Below, one piece after another: positions 1 through 8,111 of a stretch of DNA of 64,000 bases. The position numbers and the translations under genes were made by a program. The DNA comes from an uncultured Bacteroidales bacterium. Lineage in GTDB: Bacteria; Bacteroidota; Bacteroidia; Bacteroidales; UBA932. Location of the stretch: assembly GCA_947179325.1 (NCBI GenBank), contig CAMXAU010000008.1, positions 39,061-103,060 of the forward strand, read 5' to 3'. Numbering within the stretch: the first letter of the stretch is position 1; every line of letters starts with the position of its first letter. The notes under the pieces are model-generated. The model was not told where the DNA came from and searched no databases. It saw only the letters and a program-made list of their open reading frames with translations.

Positions 1-1
1 C

Positions 2-400
2 TATTTTGCGACCGGGCTTGGAGCAGTGGCGCTCCATACAGGTGTGCAGTGGATTGAGGCACAGAGCTATATGGCCCAGATTGCAGAAGGGAAAGCAGCA
101 GGAGCAGCTTCACTGCATGCCTTGAAGATGACTCCGACAGTCGGTGCTTCCGGTGCGATATATGGATTGCTTATGGGATATGCAATGCTGTTCCCTGACA
201 CGGTCCTTACACTTATATTCCCTCCTGTCTCATTGAAAGCCAAATGGTTTGTCTTGATATTCGCTGCGATAGAACTCTCTACTGGGGTGTTCGGGATAGG
301 CGGAGGCATAGCTCATTTTGCACATCTCGGAGGGCTTCTTTTCGGCTGGCTGATAGTCTTGTACTGGAAGCGCAATAACAAGATGTACCAGTACAGATAG
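2..400 (+). CDS. Rhomboid family intramembrane serine protease (3' part, 5' end outside window)
   Basis: The reading frame is open from base 2, so the true start lies upstream; about 132 C-terminal residues are present. The motif GASGAIYG (bases about 143-166) is the rhomboid GxSG active-site motif with the nucleophilic serine, and HFAHLGGLLFGW carries the partner histidine in the last transmembrane helix. Three hydrophobic segments fit the C-terminal half of a six-helix rhomboid core. The family cleaves transmembrane substrates within the membrane; the substrate here is unknown. The downstream gene begins 4 bases after the stop, so the two are probably cotranscribed. High confidence in family, none in substrate. 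Confidence 0.88.
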   Translation, partial: YFATGLGAVALHTGVQWIEAQSYMAQIAEGKAAGAASLHALKMTPTVGASGAIYGLLMGYAMLFPDTVLTLIFPPVSLKAKWFVLIFAAIELSTGVFGIGGGIAHFAHLGGLLFGWLIVLYWKRNNKMYQYR

Positions 401-404
401 AGCA

Positions 405-1499
405 ATGCCAGGAAAAAGCAGGAAGATAAGGAAACGGTTGACCTTCACCGGGATAACAGCACGCTTTGTGATGTTTGTCGTTGCCGGTCTGCTTGTTCTT
501 TCCTATCTGTCTGTCTTTATAAATCCTGCATATTTCTGGTTCATCACCTTGTTCGGCCTGCTGTTTATCCCTTTGGCCATTGTAAACCTCTTCCTTCTCG
601 GATGGGCTGTCAAGCGGCGTTCCAGGTCTTTCATGATACCTTTCCTTGCGCTTCTTCCGTCGTTCTTCTTTATCGGGGCGTATGTGCAGGTAGCTGGTGC
701 GGATGAAGCTGACGATGTCGCCGGGCGTGATGTAAAGGTCGTCTCCTACAATGTGGGACGTTTCATGCAGGGAGGTTCCGGCGCCAAGGCCAGGAGCGCC
801 TGCATGGATTCTGTAATGAACTTCCTGAAAGCCACTGACGCTGATATCATATGCCTGCAGGAGTTCTATTTTTCCGATAACGTCGACCTCAGGAGGCTTA
901 TCACAAGGAAAATCAAAGGGTATAATGCAGAGTATTATCTCTTCAACGGGAAGAGGGGACGTTACGGCAATGTGACATTGAGCCGTTTCAAGTCAGAGGA
1001 CAAGGGAGTGATAAAATTTGACGGAAGTGCCAATCTTGCCATTTATACTGACTACTGCATCGGTGCAGAGAGGCTGCGTGTATATAATTGCCATTTCGAA
1101 AGCTACAATGTCTCCCCGTCGGGTATTCTCCGCTCTGTGCTGGAGCGCGACAAGGAGAAGATAAAGGATACTGAGGACAAGATGAGGAGCGGAATCCTGC
1201 GCAGGCCGAAACAGGTCAGCAAAGTGCTGAAGCATATTGCGGACAGCCCTGTGGAGGCAATGGTGTGCGGCGACTTCAATGACAGCCCGATGTCCTATAC
1301 GTATTTCCGGCTGTCCCGCGGCCGCAGGGACACATTCCGCGAATCCGGGAAAGGCCTGTCTGCTACGTTCTCTCTCCTGTGGCCTCTCATCAGGATAGAC
1401 TACGTGCTCTATCCGAAGAAATATACAGGAATATCACATGAGACTCCGAAAAAGTCATATTCGGACCATTATCCTGTAGTGGCGGAGATCAGGATATAG
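405..1499 (+). CDS. Membrane-tethered endonuclease/exonuclease/phosphatase (EEP) family protein
   Basis: The 364-residue protein has three hydrophobic segments at roughly residues 20-40, 43-70 and 77-95, followed by an EEP (DNase I-like) domain from about residue 108. Visible motifs are DVKVVSYNVG, CLQEF (metal-binding Glu), VCGDFND and the terminal SDHYPVV with the catalytic His. Members cut phosphodiesters in nucleic acids, phosphoinositides or other substrates; which applies here is not clear. An odd number of membrane spans would place the catalytic domain outside the cytoplasm if the N-terminus is inside. It lies directly behind the rhomboid gene, an arrangement suggesting one transcript. 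Confidence 0.85.
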   Translation: MPGKSRKIRKRLTFTGITARFVMFVVAGLLVLSYLSVFINPAYFWFITLFGLLFIPLAIVNLFLLGWAVKRRSRSFMIPFLALLPSFFFIGAYVQVAGADEADDVAGRDVKVVSYNVGRFMQGGSGAKARSACMDSVMNFLKATDADIICLQEFYFSDNVDLRRLITRKIKGYNAEYYLFNGKRGRYGNVTLSRFKSEDKGVIKFDGSANLAIYTDYCIGAERLRVYNCHFESYNVSPSGILRSVLERDKEKIKDTEDKMRSGILRRPKQVSKVLKHIADSPVEAMVCGDFNDSPMSYTYFRLSRGRRDTFRESGKGLSATFSLLWPLIRIDYVLYPKKYTGISHETPKKSYSDHYPVVAEIRI

Positions 1500-1540
1500 C
1501 TTAATGGAGACTCAGATAACGGATTATATTGATAATTGAT

Positions 1541-2164
1541 ATGGAAAATGCAGATGTTTTCAGGGAGGCCCTTGAGGTCCTCCGCAAAGGCGGTGTGATA
1601 CTTTATCCGACAGATACTGTCTGGGGGATAGGATGCGATGCAACTGACCCGGATGCAGTCGCGAAAGTATATGACATAAAGAGACGGTCTGACAGCAAGT
1701 CCCTTGTCCTGCTGGCCAGCAGCATGGACATGATATGCAGGTATGTGCAGGAAGTGCCGGAGATGGCTGTGCAGCTTGTCGAGGTGAATGACAGCCCGAT
1801 GACTATAATCTATCCTGGGGCAATCTGCGGCGAGGCACCGCAGGACACAGCTGCAGGACATGGGGCTAAAAGTCCGCATGTGCTGGCATATAACACTGTG
1901 GCTGAGGATGGGACCGTCGGGATAAGGATTCCGCAGATGGAGTTCTGCCGTAATCTTGTGCATCGTCTTGGACGTCCGCTTGTCTCGACTTCGGCCAATA
2001 TCTCAGGTGAGCCTACTCCTGGGAAATTTGCGGAGATCACGCAGGAAATCAGGGATGCAGTAGACTATATTGTTGACCCGTCCCTTGAAAAAGGCTCGAC
2101 CGGGAAGTCATCGTCCATAATCAAGGTAGGGCTCGACTACACTGTCCAGATTATCCGTAAATAG
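1541..2164 (+). CDS. tsaC: L-threonylcarbamoyladenylate synthase (TsaC/Sua5/YrdC family)
   Basis: The protein makes threonylcarbamoyl-AMP from threonine, bicarbonate and ATP for the t6A37 modification of ANN-decoding tRNAs. The YrdC fold is shown by GGVILYPTDTVWGIGCDA near the N-terminus, the following KSLVLL segment, SANISGEPTP and the late GKSSSIIKV stretch. At 207 residues it is the short TsaC type without the C-terminal Sua5 domain. The frame can be extended 12 bases to a TTG, but the ATG at 1541 is preferred. It follows the EEP gene by 41 bases on the same strand and may share its transcript. Confidence 0.93.
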   Translation: MENADVFREALEVLRKGGVILYPTDTVWGIGCDATDPDAVAKVYDIKRRSDSKSLVLLASSMDMICRYVQEVPEMAVQLVEVNDSPMTIIYPGAICGEAPQDTAAGHGAKSPHVLAYNTVAEDGTVGIRIPQMEFCRNLVHRLGRPLVSTSANISGEPTPGKFAEITQEIRDAVDYIVDPSLEKGSTGKSSSIIKVGLDYTVQIIRK

Positions 2165-2238
2165 GGATGCCGCCTGTTCAGCCGTATTGCTGCCTGACAT
2201 TGTGCGGAACTGATGTAAGTGTCTTGCAGCCAGGGTAA

Positions 2239-3060
2239 TCAGAAAAGGAATCCGAAATAGGCTGCCTCTGCAGCCGTGACTGCTGCTGTCTCAGTGCGCA
2301 GGCGTGACGGGCCGAGATGTACTGGGATGAATCCATGCCTTATTGCAAGGTCTGCCTCCTCTACGGAAAAGTCGCCTTCCGGGCCAATCATCATGATGAT
2401 TTCAGGAACCCCATTGCCGGCAGGTGACGGCTCGAAGGCTTTCCTGTAGCTGTCCAGTGCTTCCATCACCGAAGTCCTCCTGTGGCTATCATCCTCGAAG
2501 CAGTATGCAATCAGGCGAAGTATGCCGTCCTGCGGAAGTGTGGCGTATCCGTTACCTGATGTTCCATCCTGGAGTCCGCTGCATTGTGGACTTGCACCGT
2601 ATTTCAGGATGAAGTCCTTGACACTTAGCGGCTCGCATATCTCTGGTACAGCTCCTTTCAGAGACTGCTTTGATGCGGAGACAAGGATCTTCTCGACTCT
2701 TGCTGTCTTGAAGACTCTTCTTTCGGAGTGCTGTCCGATAACAGGGAATATCCTGTCTACTCCGATTTCGCACGACTTCTCTGCAAACCATTCGTACCTG
2801 TCTGAGTTCTTTGTAGGGGCGACAGCGAGTGTCAGGCGGTATGGATGCCCGCCCCAGCATGGTGTGCGTCCGATAATCTCCGCTACGGCACCCTTGGGCG
2901 AATCCTGGGTCAGGACGCACTTCATCATTGTTCCTTTCCCGTCGATTACATTTATCTCATCTCCATTGCGGTGGCGGAGCACCTTTATGCAATGCCCCGA
3001 CTCCTCTGCGTCGAGCCTGCAGATATTTCCTTCTATGTCCTTGGAATAGAAAATTTCCAC
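2239..3060 (-). CDS. rsmE: 16S rRNA (uracil-1498-N3)-methyltransferase RsmE
   Basis: This SPOUT-class, SAM-dependent methyltransferase modifies U1498 of 16S rRNA. Residues near the N-terminus (HCIKVLRHRNGDEINVIDG) match the PUA-like domain; IIMMIGPEGDFSVEEA and HLGPSRLRTETAAVTA form the C-terminal trefoil-knot SAM site. The length of 273 residues is slightly above the usual 240-250; a loop between about residues 155 and 185 rich in Gly, Ser and Asp accounts for this. The start used is GTG at 3060. The gene is convergent with tsaC. A TATATTTG element on the minus strand at 3111-3118 is a candidate promoter. Confidence 0.93.
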   Translation of the reverse strand: MEIFYSKDIEGNICRLDAEESGHCIKVLRHRNGDEINVIDGKGTMMKCVLTQDSPKGAVAEIIGRTPCWGGHPYRLTLAVAPTKNSDRYEWFAEKSCEIGVDRIFPVIGQHSERRVFKTARVEKILVSASKQSLKGAVPEICEPLSVKDFILKYGASPQCSGLQDGTSGNGYATLPQDGILRLIAYCFEDDSHRRTSVMEALDSYRKAFEPSPAGNGVPEIIMMIGPEGDFSVEEADLAIRHGFIPVHLGPSRLRTETAAVTAAEAAYFGFLF

Positions 3061-3110
3061 TTCTTCTTAGATTATCTCCCGTATACGCGGGATTCCGGTT
3101 AAATCAGCGG

Positions 3111-3118
3111 CAAATATA
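3111..3118 (-). promoter_or_regulatory. Candidate -7 element for rsmE
   Basis: Minus-strand TATATTTG matches the Bacteroidota -7 consensus TAnnTTTG, 50 bases before the rsmE start. No TTTG is visible at the expected upstream spacing. Confidence 0.5.
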
Positions 3119-3193
3119 GTGAAATATCATGATACGGGCTTTGGCAAGAGATTTTTATTTCTATGCTTCAGCACCTGTGTCGGCTGGAAATGC

Positions 3194-3201
3194 TATCTTT
3201 G
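3194..3201 (+). promoter_or_regulatory. Candidate -7 element for the phosphoesterase gene
   Basis: TATCTTTG matches TAnnTTTG. It lies 80 bases before the ATG at 3281 and inside the longer open frame starting at 3119, which supports the later start. Confidence 0.5.
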
Positions 3202-3280
3202 CATCCTGCATTGCGACACAGCCTTGCAATGGATGTGGCTGCCTGGTGCAGTCGCTGAACATGAATTAATTGATGCTGAA

Positions 3281-3787
3281 ATGTATATAGGACTGATATC
3301 TGATACCCACGGTACATTCGATGAACCGTTCATGAAATTCCTGGAGCCGGTGGACGAGATATGGCATGCAGGGGATTTCGGCAGTCTTGAGGTTGCGCAG
3401 AAGATTGCAGGATTCAAGCCGTTGAGGGGAGTCTATGGAAACTGTGACGGGCAGGACATACGATATGACTATCCTCTTTTCCTGGACTTCTCCTGCGGGG
3501 GGATGAAGATCCTTATGACGCACATAGGCGGTTATCCAGGGCGTTATGACAAGAGAGCGCTTGCACTTATAGAAGAATGCCGGCCGGACATATTCGTATG
3601 CGGCCATTCGCATATCCTGAAAGTCATGAATGACGCGAAAAGAGGCTTTCTCGTTATAAATCCAGGAGCAGCTGGCATATATGGCTTTCATATTGTAAGG
3701 ACAGCACTGCGTTTCCGTATAGAAAATGGCAGGATATCGGACATGGAGGTATTTGAGTTGCCGAAAAAAGCTGGTAACATTTTGTAA
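3281..3787 (+). CDS. YfcE/MJ0936-type metallophosphoesterase
   Basis: The 168-residue calcineurin-like phosphoesterase shows the metal-binding blocks in order: LISDTHG, WHAGDFGS, GVYGNCDG, MTHIGG and VCGHSHI. Proteins of this small single-domain group hydrolyse phosphodiesters in vitro, and their physiological substrate is generally uncertain. The open frame extends upstream to 3119, but the ATG at 3281 places the DTH motif at the usual N-terminal position and falls after a candidate promoter. The C-terminus includes VINPGAAG, common in this group. Confidence 0.9.
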   Translation: MYIGLISDTHGTFDEPFMKFLEPVDEIWHAGDFGSLEVAQKIAGFKPLRGVYGNCDGQDIRYDYPLFLDFSCGGMKILMTHIGGYPGRYDKRALALIEECRPDIFVCGHSHILKVMNDAKRGFLVINPGAAGIYGFHIVRTALRFRIENGRISDMEVFELPKKAGNIL

Positions 3788-3794
3788 CTTTTCT

Positions 3795-3825
3795 TTTGTG
3801 TTGTCGTTTTTTCTGTTTAGTTTTG
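3795..3825 (+). promoter_or_regulatory. Promoter of the Cys-rich lipoprotein gene
   Basis: TTTG at 3795-3798, a 19-base spacer, then TAGTTTTG at 3818-3825. This is an exact match to the Bacteroidota -33/-7 pattern TTTG-N19-TAnnTTTG, 34 bases before the start codon. Confidence 0.8.
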
Positions 3826-3858
3826 CCAGTGGATGTTCAATAATTAATCTTTAATGTT

Positions 3859-4065
3859 ATGAAAAAGGTATTTATGACTTTGGCTGCTGTGGCTCTTCTT
3901 GCTGCTGCAACTTCATGCTCTTGCTGCAACAACTGCAAGAAAGCCGTTGAGGGAGAGACTGCAACAGAGTGCTGCGCTACAGAATCTGACTGCTGTGCAG
4001 CAAAGGCTGACAATGATTCAACTGCATGCTGCGGTGGCGAATGCTGCAGCGATGAATGCAAGTAA
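3859..4065 (+). CDS. Small cysteine-rich lipoprotein, function unknown
   Basis: The protein has 68 residues. A basic N-terminus and hydrophobic helix (MKKVFMTLAAVALLAAATSC) end in a lipobox-like ATSC, so it is probably lipid-anchored in the envelope. The mature part is only about 48 residues and holds most of the protein's 13 cysteines, mostly as CC pairs (SCSCCNNC, ECC, DCC, ACC, ECC, DEC), separated by acidic and small residues. The pattern suggests metal binding or extensive disulfides, but I recognise no named family. It has its own well-formed promoter and a strong terminator, so it is a single-gene transcript. Confidence 0.8.
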   Translation: MKKVFMTLAAVALLAAATSCSCCNNCKKAVEGETATECCATESDCCAAKADNDSTACCGGECCSDECK

Positions 4066-4104
4066 TTGCATTGTTGCAGCTTTTGCGCTTTTTGCGCCGG
4101 AATA

Positions 4105-4139
4105 GATATTGTCCATTGATGGAACAATATCTTTTTTTT
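4105..4139 (+). terminator. Rho-independent terminator of the Cys-rich lipoprotein gene
   Basis: GATATTGT at 4105-4112 pairs with ACAATATC at 4124-4131, followed by a run of eight T. Confidence 0.85.
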
Positions 4140-4243
4140 GCCTATCTTAGCCGGATGTTTGAAAATTTCTTCCATTGTATGGTCTTCTTGCTGCCTATGC
4201 CGGAATTCTTGTGTGGAGATAATGAATATTAATATAATTGACT

Positions 4244-5608
4244 ATGGCAAATAAGATTAAGTCAGTGTGGTTCTGCACGTCATGCGGAAATGAAAGCCCT
4301 AAATGGATGGGCCGCTGTCCTGCCTGCGGGGAATGGAACACCATGGTTGAAGAGACAGTCGCGACCGGAAAGAAGTCTTCTGCGGCGGTCTCTGTCCCGG
4401 GAGGGGGACAGAAGCCTAAGCCATTGTCTGACATAGATTCCACTTCAGAGAACCGTATATCTTTGCATAGCAATGAAGTTGACAGGATCCTTGGCGGAGG
4501 TATGGTTGAAGGGTCGCTTGTGCTGATAGGTGGTGAACCAGGTATCGGCAAATCGACACTTTCCCTTCAGATTCCCCTGATGTGCCCGGAACTGAAGACA
4601 CTGTATGTTACAGGTGAGGAGAGCGCAAAACAGGTCAAGCTTCGTGCCTCAAGGATAGGTGGTGATGAGAGCAACTGCTTGATATATAGTGAGACATTGA
4701 TGGAGAATATCCTGTCTGAAGCCCGCAGTATCATGCCGGACCTGATGATTGTGGATTCTGTGCAGACGATGTTTTCACAGAATGTGGAGTCTTCTCCGGG
4801 GTCTGTCTCCCAGATCAAGGAGACAGCAGCCCAGCTTCTGAGGTTTGCCAAGGAGACAGGAGTCCCTGTAATCCTTATAGGGCATATAACCAAGGAGGGA
4901 AGTATTGCGGGACCGAAGATTCTTGAGCATATCGTGGATGTTGTCCTGCAGTTTGAGGGAGACAACAGGGGTGCCTACAGGGTGCTCAGAAGTATCAAGA
5001 ACCGTTTCGGCTCCACGTCAGAGATTGCCGTGTTCGAGATGACGGGGAAGGGGCTGCGGGAAGTCAGCAATCCTTCAGAGATGCTGATCCCGATGCATGG
5101 CGAGGGGCTGAGCGGAGTCGCAGTAAGCGCGATGCTCGATGGCTCAAGACCTTTCCTTATTGAGGTCCAGTCGCTTGTAAGCTCGGCTGCCTATGGCACG
5201 CCGCAGCGTTCTGCTACGGGATTTGATGTCAGGAGACTGAATATGCTGCTGGCTGTACTGGAGAAGCGTGCCGGATTCAAGCTTGGTGTCAAGGATGTGT
5301 TCCTTAACATGGCTGGAGGCCTGAAGGTCAATGACCCCGCATGCGACCTGGCCGTTATATGCGCAGTGCTTTCATCGAACTTTGATTTTGCCATCCCGTC
5401 CGACATCTGCTTTACTGGGGAGATCGGGTTGAGCGGCGAAATACGGCCTGTCTCCCAGACAGAAAGGAGAGTGATTGAGGCGCAGAGACTTGGCTTCAAG
5501 AAGATATTTGTGTCATCTTTCGGCAATTTCGAGAATATGCCGAAGGGTATTGAAGTGGTGAGGGTGCCTGATGTACCGGCATTGTGCCGTACCCTGTTCA
5601 AAGGATAG
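4244..5608 (+). CDS. radA: DNA repair protein RadA (Sms)
   Basis: RadA is a RecA-like ATPase that helps process recombination intermediates by driving branch migration. The 454-residue protein has the N-terminal zinc finger (CTSCGNESPKWMGRCPAC), Walker A GGEPGIGKST at about residue 97, the RadA-specific KNRFG motif (IKNRFGSTSEI) and a C-terminal Lon-protease-like domain. All key residues are present. The frame can be read from a TTG at 4238, but ATG 4244 gives the typical start. The deformylase gene follows after 23 bases and may be cotranscribed. Confidence 0.97.
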   Translation: MANKIKSVWFCTSCGNESPKWMGRCPACGEWNTMVEETVATGKKSSAAVSVPGGGQKPKPLSDIDSTSENRISLHSNEVDRILGGGMVEGSLVLIGGEPGIGKSTLSLQIPLMCPELKTLYVTGEESAKQVKLRASRIGGDESNCLIYSETLMENILSEARSIMPDLMIVDSVQTMFSQNVESSPGSVSQIKETAAQLLRFAKETGVPVILIGHITKEGSIAGPKILEHIVDVVLQFEGDNRGAYRVLRSIKNRFGSTSEIAVFEMTGKGLREVSNPSEMLIPMHGEGLSGVAVSAMLDGSRPFLIEVQSLVSSAAYGTPQRSATGFDVRRLNMLLAVLEKRAGFKLGVKDVFLNMAGGLKVNDPACDLAVICAVLSSNFDFAIPSDICFTGEIGLSGEIRPVSQTERRVIEAQRLGFKKIFVSSFGNFENMPKGIEVVRVPDVPALCRTLFKG

Positions 5609-5631
5609 GTGCTCCGTATTTATACATTTAT

Positions 5632-6309
5632 ATGAAGAGACTGGATTTGCTTTCTGTTGGCTTTGCATCTGTCATAGCCATTGTTACAATCGTTATAATT
5701 ATGTTTACTGGGGAAAAATCAGGACATGGGGCATCTGTCTCGTGGACAGAAGATGAGATGGGGCTGGTCGCTTCTGCGGATTCCCTGATGAGGGTGCTGA
5801 CAGTTACGGACAGTACCGACCTCATAATCCTAAGAGGCAAGGCTGTCGGGCTGAATGAGTCTGACCTGCTGTCTGATACGTATTCCCGTCTTGCATCTCT
5901 GATGCTGGCTACTGTTACATCACCAGGCCAGGGTGGAGTCGGGATAGCGGCTCCACAGGTCGGGCTGTCCCGCAGGGTTGTTGCAGTGCAGAGGTTTGAC
6001 AAGGAGGGAGAGCCGTTTGAGGTCTACCCGAATATCCGGATAGAGGAAATGTACGGAGAAACGGAGCCAGGAATGGAAGGATGCCTTTCAATTCCTGGCA
6101 AAAGAGGACTGGTGAAGCGTTTCCGGAATATAGTGATATCGTATTCAGATGTAGAGGCCCTGAAGGGCGATTCTCCGGAACTCTCTGCCTGCGAGGTCCG
6201 TGATACTGTCTCCGGTTTCACGGCTGTGATTTTCCAGCATGAAGTTGACCACCTTGACGGGATTCTCTATACGGACAGGGCAGAGGACATCTCTGACTTT
6301 GCACGGTAG
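5632..6309 (+). CDS. def: Peptide deformylase with N-terminal membrane anchor or signal peptide
   Basis: All three deformylase motifs are intact: GVGIAAPQ (residues 102-109), EGCLS (149-153, metal-binding Cys151) and QHEVDH (202-207, His203, Glu204, His207). The family removes the formyl group from nascent protein N-termini in the cytoplasm. Unusually, about 80 residues precede motif 1 and begin with a hydrophobic helix at residues 7-25 (VGFASVIAIVTIVIIMF) after MKRLDLL, which looks like a signal anchor. The frame opens further upstream at 5584, but the ATG at 5632 gives this clean N-terminus. Whether it deformylates proteins at the membrane or acts outside the cytoplasm on other peptides cannot be told from sequence. 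Confidence 0.9.
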   Translation: MKRLDLLSVGFASVIAIVTIVIIMFTGEKSGHGASVSWTEDEMGLVASADSLMRVLTVTDSTDLIILRGKAVGLNESDLLSDTYSRLASLMLATVTSPGQGGVGIAAPQVGLSRRVVAVQRFDKEGEPFEVYPNIRIEEMYGETEPGMEGCLSIPGKRGLVKRFRNIVISYSDVEALKGDSPELSACEVRDTVSGFTAVIFQHEVDHLDGILYTDRAEDISDFAR

Positions 6310-6333
6310 AGCCATGCGGATGCACTGTGCATG

Positions 6334-7881
6334 TCAATTGCATTGTGCAAGCAGGGAGATCAGTTTCTCGATTACCGGCTGGATGCGGGATACCGGGGCT
6401 GTGAAGTTGTTTATCATGACAGAGAAGACTATTGCATCTTCCTTGCATCCGGAGCTTGGTATGATATAGCCCGTGAAGCATCGGACTCCGCCCATTGAGC
6501 CGCTCTTCATCCTTATTCTTGTCTTCGTCATTTCAGGAGTCCCTTTCAGCATGTATTTCAGTGTCCCCTCACCTCCAGGATAGGGGAGTGATTCCAGATA
6601 GTCATCGAATGCCGGGGAATCCATCATTGCCATGAGAAGCCTGCAGAAGAATTCAGGGCTGACGAGATTCTCCCTTGACAGCCCGCTCCCGTCCCTGATT
6701 CTTGCTCCTGAGGGGCTGATCCCAAGTTCTGAAAGAATGCCGTCTACTGCAACATATGCGGAATCGTAGCTGCCTTTGCCGCAGTATTCCATTCCTATTG
6801 TCTTCATCATTGCCTCGGCATATAGGTTATTGCTCTCCATGTTTGTGACAGCCGCTATCTTTGCAAGTGACGGGGACATTGTGCCGCCGAGGATGCAAAG
6901 CTTTTCCTGCGGGCATTCTTTCCATGATGGCGCGGCCGGGCAGAATACAGTTCCAAGGTCAGCCGGGCCTCCGGAGCATGACATGCCTTTGCCTTTCAGA
7001 TATTCCGTGAAATAATGTGCGCATGTATATTCAGGGAACTTGTTTGCAGCCTCCTCGGTCCTTGGCTTGCGGTCTATGGCAAAAGTCCCTCTCATCTCCC
7101 CGACAGGCGCAAGGCTGCTTGTGTAGAAGTACAGGGTGTTGCCGGAACCTTTCTTGCCGGTTGTGCATGAATAGATGTATCTCATCCATGGTGCTTCCGG
7201 ATATACAGGGGCAATCTCAACCGGGTCGCCAGGCTTCTCGCCGGGGGCTACCCTGAAACTCTGTATGTTCTCGTTGAATGACAGCCCACTTATTCCTGTG
7301 CCGTAATATGTGCCCGAGTCATTCAGCTGCCATGATTCCTGCTCCAGCATTCCCGGGAAGGCCCTTCCGTCCCCTATGATATATCCGTCAATCTCCCTGA
7401 TCCCTGCGTCAGAGAGAATGCTGTGCCATCTGCCGAATACTGTCTCCCGTGGTTCCGCTATGCGTCCGGACGAGAATAATGTCGGGTCTCCTCCACCTAT
7501 AATGTAGAGGTCACCGTGCAGTGTGCCTCCTGAAATATGCCCGGTGTATCCTATTCTTGTCTCATATCTGAAATCCCCGCCAAGGCTATGCAGCGCCAGG
7601 GCAGTGGTGATCATTTTCATGTTGGAGGCAGGGACCATGAGCCTGCCGCTGTTTCTGCTGACCAGTGTGTCGCAGCCTGGAGTCACGGCCAGGATGGCTA
7701 TGCCGGCACCTTTCAGGCTGTTGTCCGCCTCCATCTCTTTAAGGCAGGTGCCAAGCTGCCCTATTGTGCCCAGGTTTGTCGTCCTGCGGCCTGTGCCGGT
7801 CTGCGCAGGCAGATTGAATAGTGATATGATTGTGGCCGCAATGACAGATGCCGCCGATATTCCTGCTGTTCTCATGTCCAT
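6334..7881 (-). CDS. dacB: D-alanyl-D-alanine carboxypeptidase/endopeptidase (PBP4, peptidase S13)
   Basis: The 515-residue periplasmic protein trims or cuts peptidoglycan cross-links. A signal peptide occupies about residues 1-27 (ends in NLPAQ). S13 motifs appear in order: SNMK (SxxK nucleophile and Lys), SNN (SxN) and KSGSM (the KTG box with Ser replacing Thr). The long insert between SxxK and SxN is typical of PBP4. Its 3' end faces def across 24 bases with no room for separate terminators. A minus-strand TAACTTTG at 7911-7918 lies 30 bases upstream of the start. Confidence 0.93.
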   Translation of the reverse strand: MDMRTAGISAASVIAATIISLFNLPAQTGTGRRTTNLGTIGQLGTCLKEMEADNSLKGAGIAILAVTPGCDTLVSRNSGRLMVPASNMKMITTALALHSLGGDFRYETRIGYTGHISGGTLHGDLYIIGGGDPTLFSSGRIAEPRETVFGRWHSILSDAGIREIDGYIIGDGRAFPGMLEQESWQLNDSGTYYGTGISGLSFNENIQSFRVAPGEKPGDPVEIAPVYPEAPWMRYIYSCTTGKKGSGNTLYFYTSSLAPVGEMRGTFAIDRKPRTEEAANKFPEYTCAHYFTEYLKGKGMSCSGGPADLGTVFCPAAPSWKECPQEKLCILGGTMSPSLAKIAAVTNMESNNLYAEAMMKTIGMEYCGKGSYDSAYVAVDGILSELGISPSGARIRDGSGLSRENLVSPEFFCRLLMAMMDSPAFDDYLESLPYPGGEGTLKYMLKGTPEMTKTRIRMKSGSMGGVRCFTGYIIPSSGCKEDAIVFSVMINNFTAPVSRIQPVIEKLISLLAQCN

Positions 7882-7910
7882 ATCTGCTTTGGGGTTTCTT
7901 GAATACGCTG

Positions 7911-7918
7911 CAAAGTTA
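7911..7918 (-). promoter_or_regulatory. Candidate -7 element for dacB
   Basis: Minus-strand TAACTTTG matches TAnnTTTG, 30 bases before the dacB start. The -33 element is not clear. Confidence 0.5.
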
Positions 7919-8033
7919 GAATACTTGCGGTTTATTCCATATCCTGGATGTCTTTATTTGAAGTCCGCTTATCAGCTCCGGAACCTGGCGATATTTTGTG
8001 CAATATTTTGCATGGATTTGTAAATTAATTGTT

Positions 8034-8041
8034 TAACTTTG
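8034..8041 (+). promoter_or_regulatory. Candidate -7 element for galE
   Basis: TAACTTTG lies 71 bases before the galE ATG. The nearest upstream TTTG sequences (8007-8010 and 8017-8020) are 23 and 13 bases away, so the -33 box is off-spacing. Confidence 0.5.
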
Positions 8042-8111
8042 CCTGCTTCGGGAAAGATAGCGTCTGATATCACACCCTCATGAATTTTTGAAAACTTTTA
8101 AAATTGATATT

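Noticed and set aside
3119..3280. Extended N-terminus of the phosphoesterase
   Set aside because: The extra 54 residues are Cys/Trp-rich with no domain, precede the canonical DTH motif and cover a candidate promoter.
6321..6349. Two TGCAYTGTGCA repeats at the def/dacB junction
   Set aside because: Only two short copies, one overlapping the dacB 3' end; too weak to call a regulatory site or terminator.
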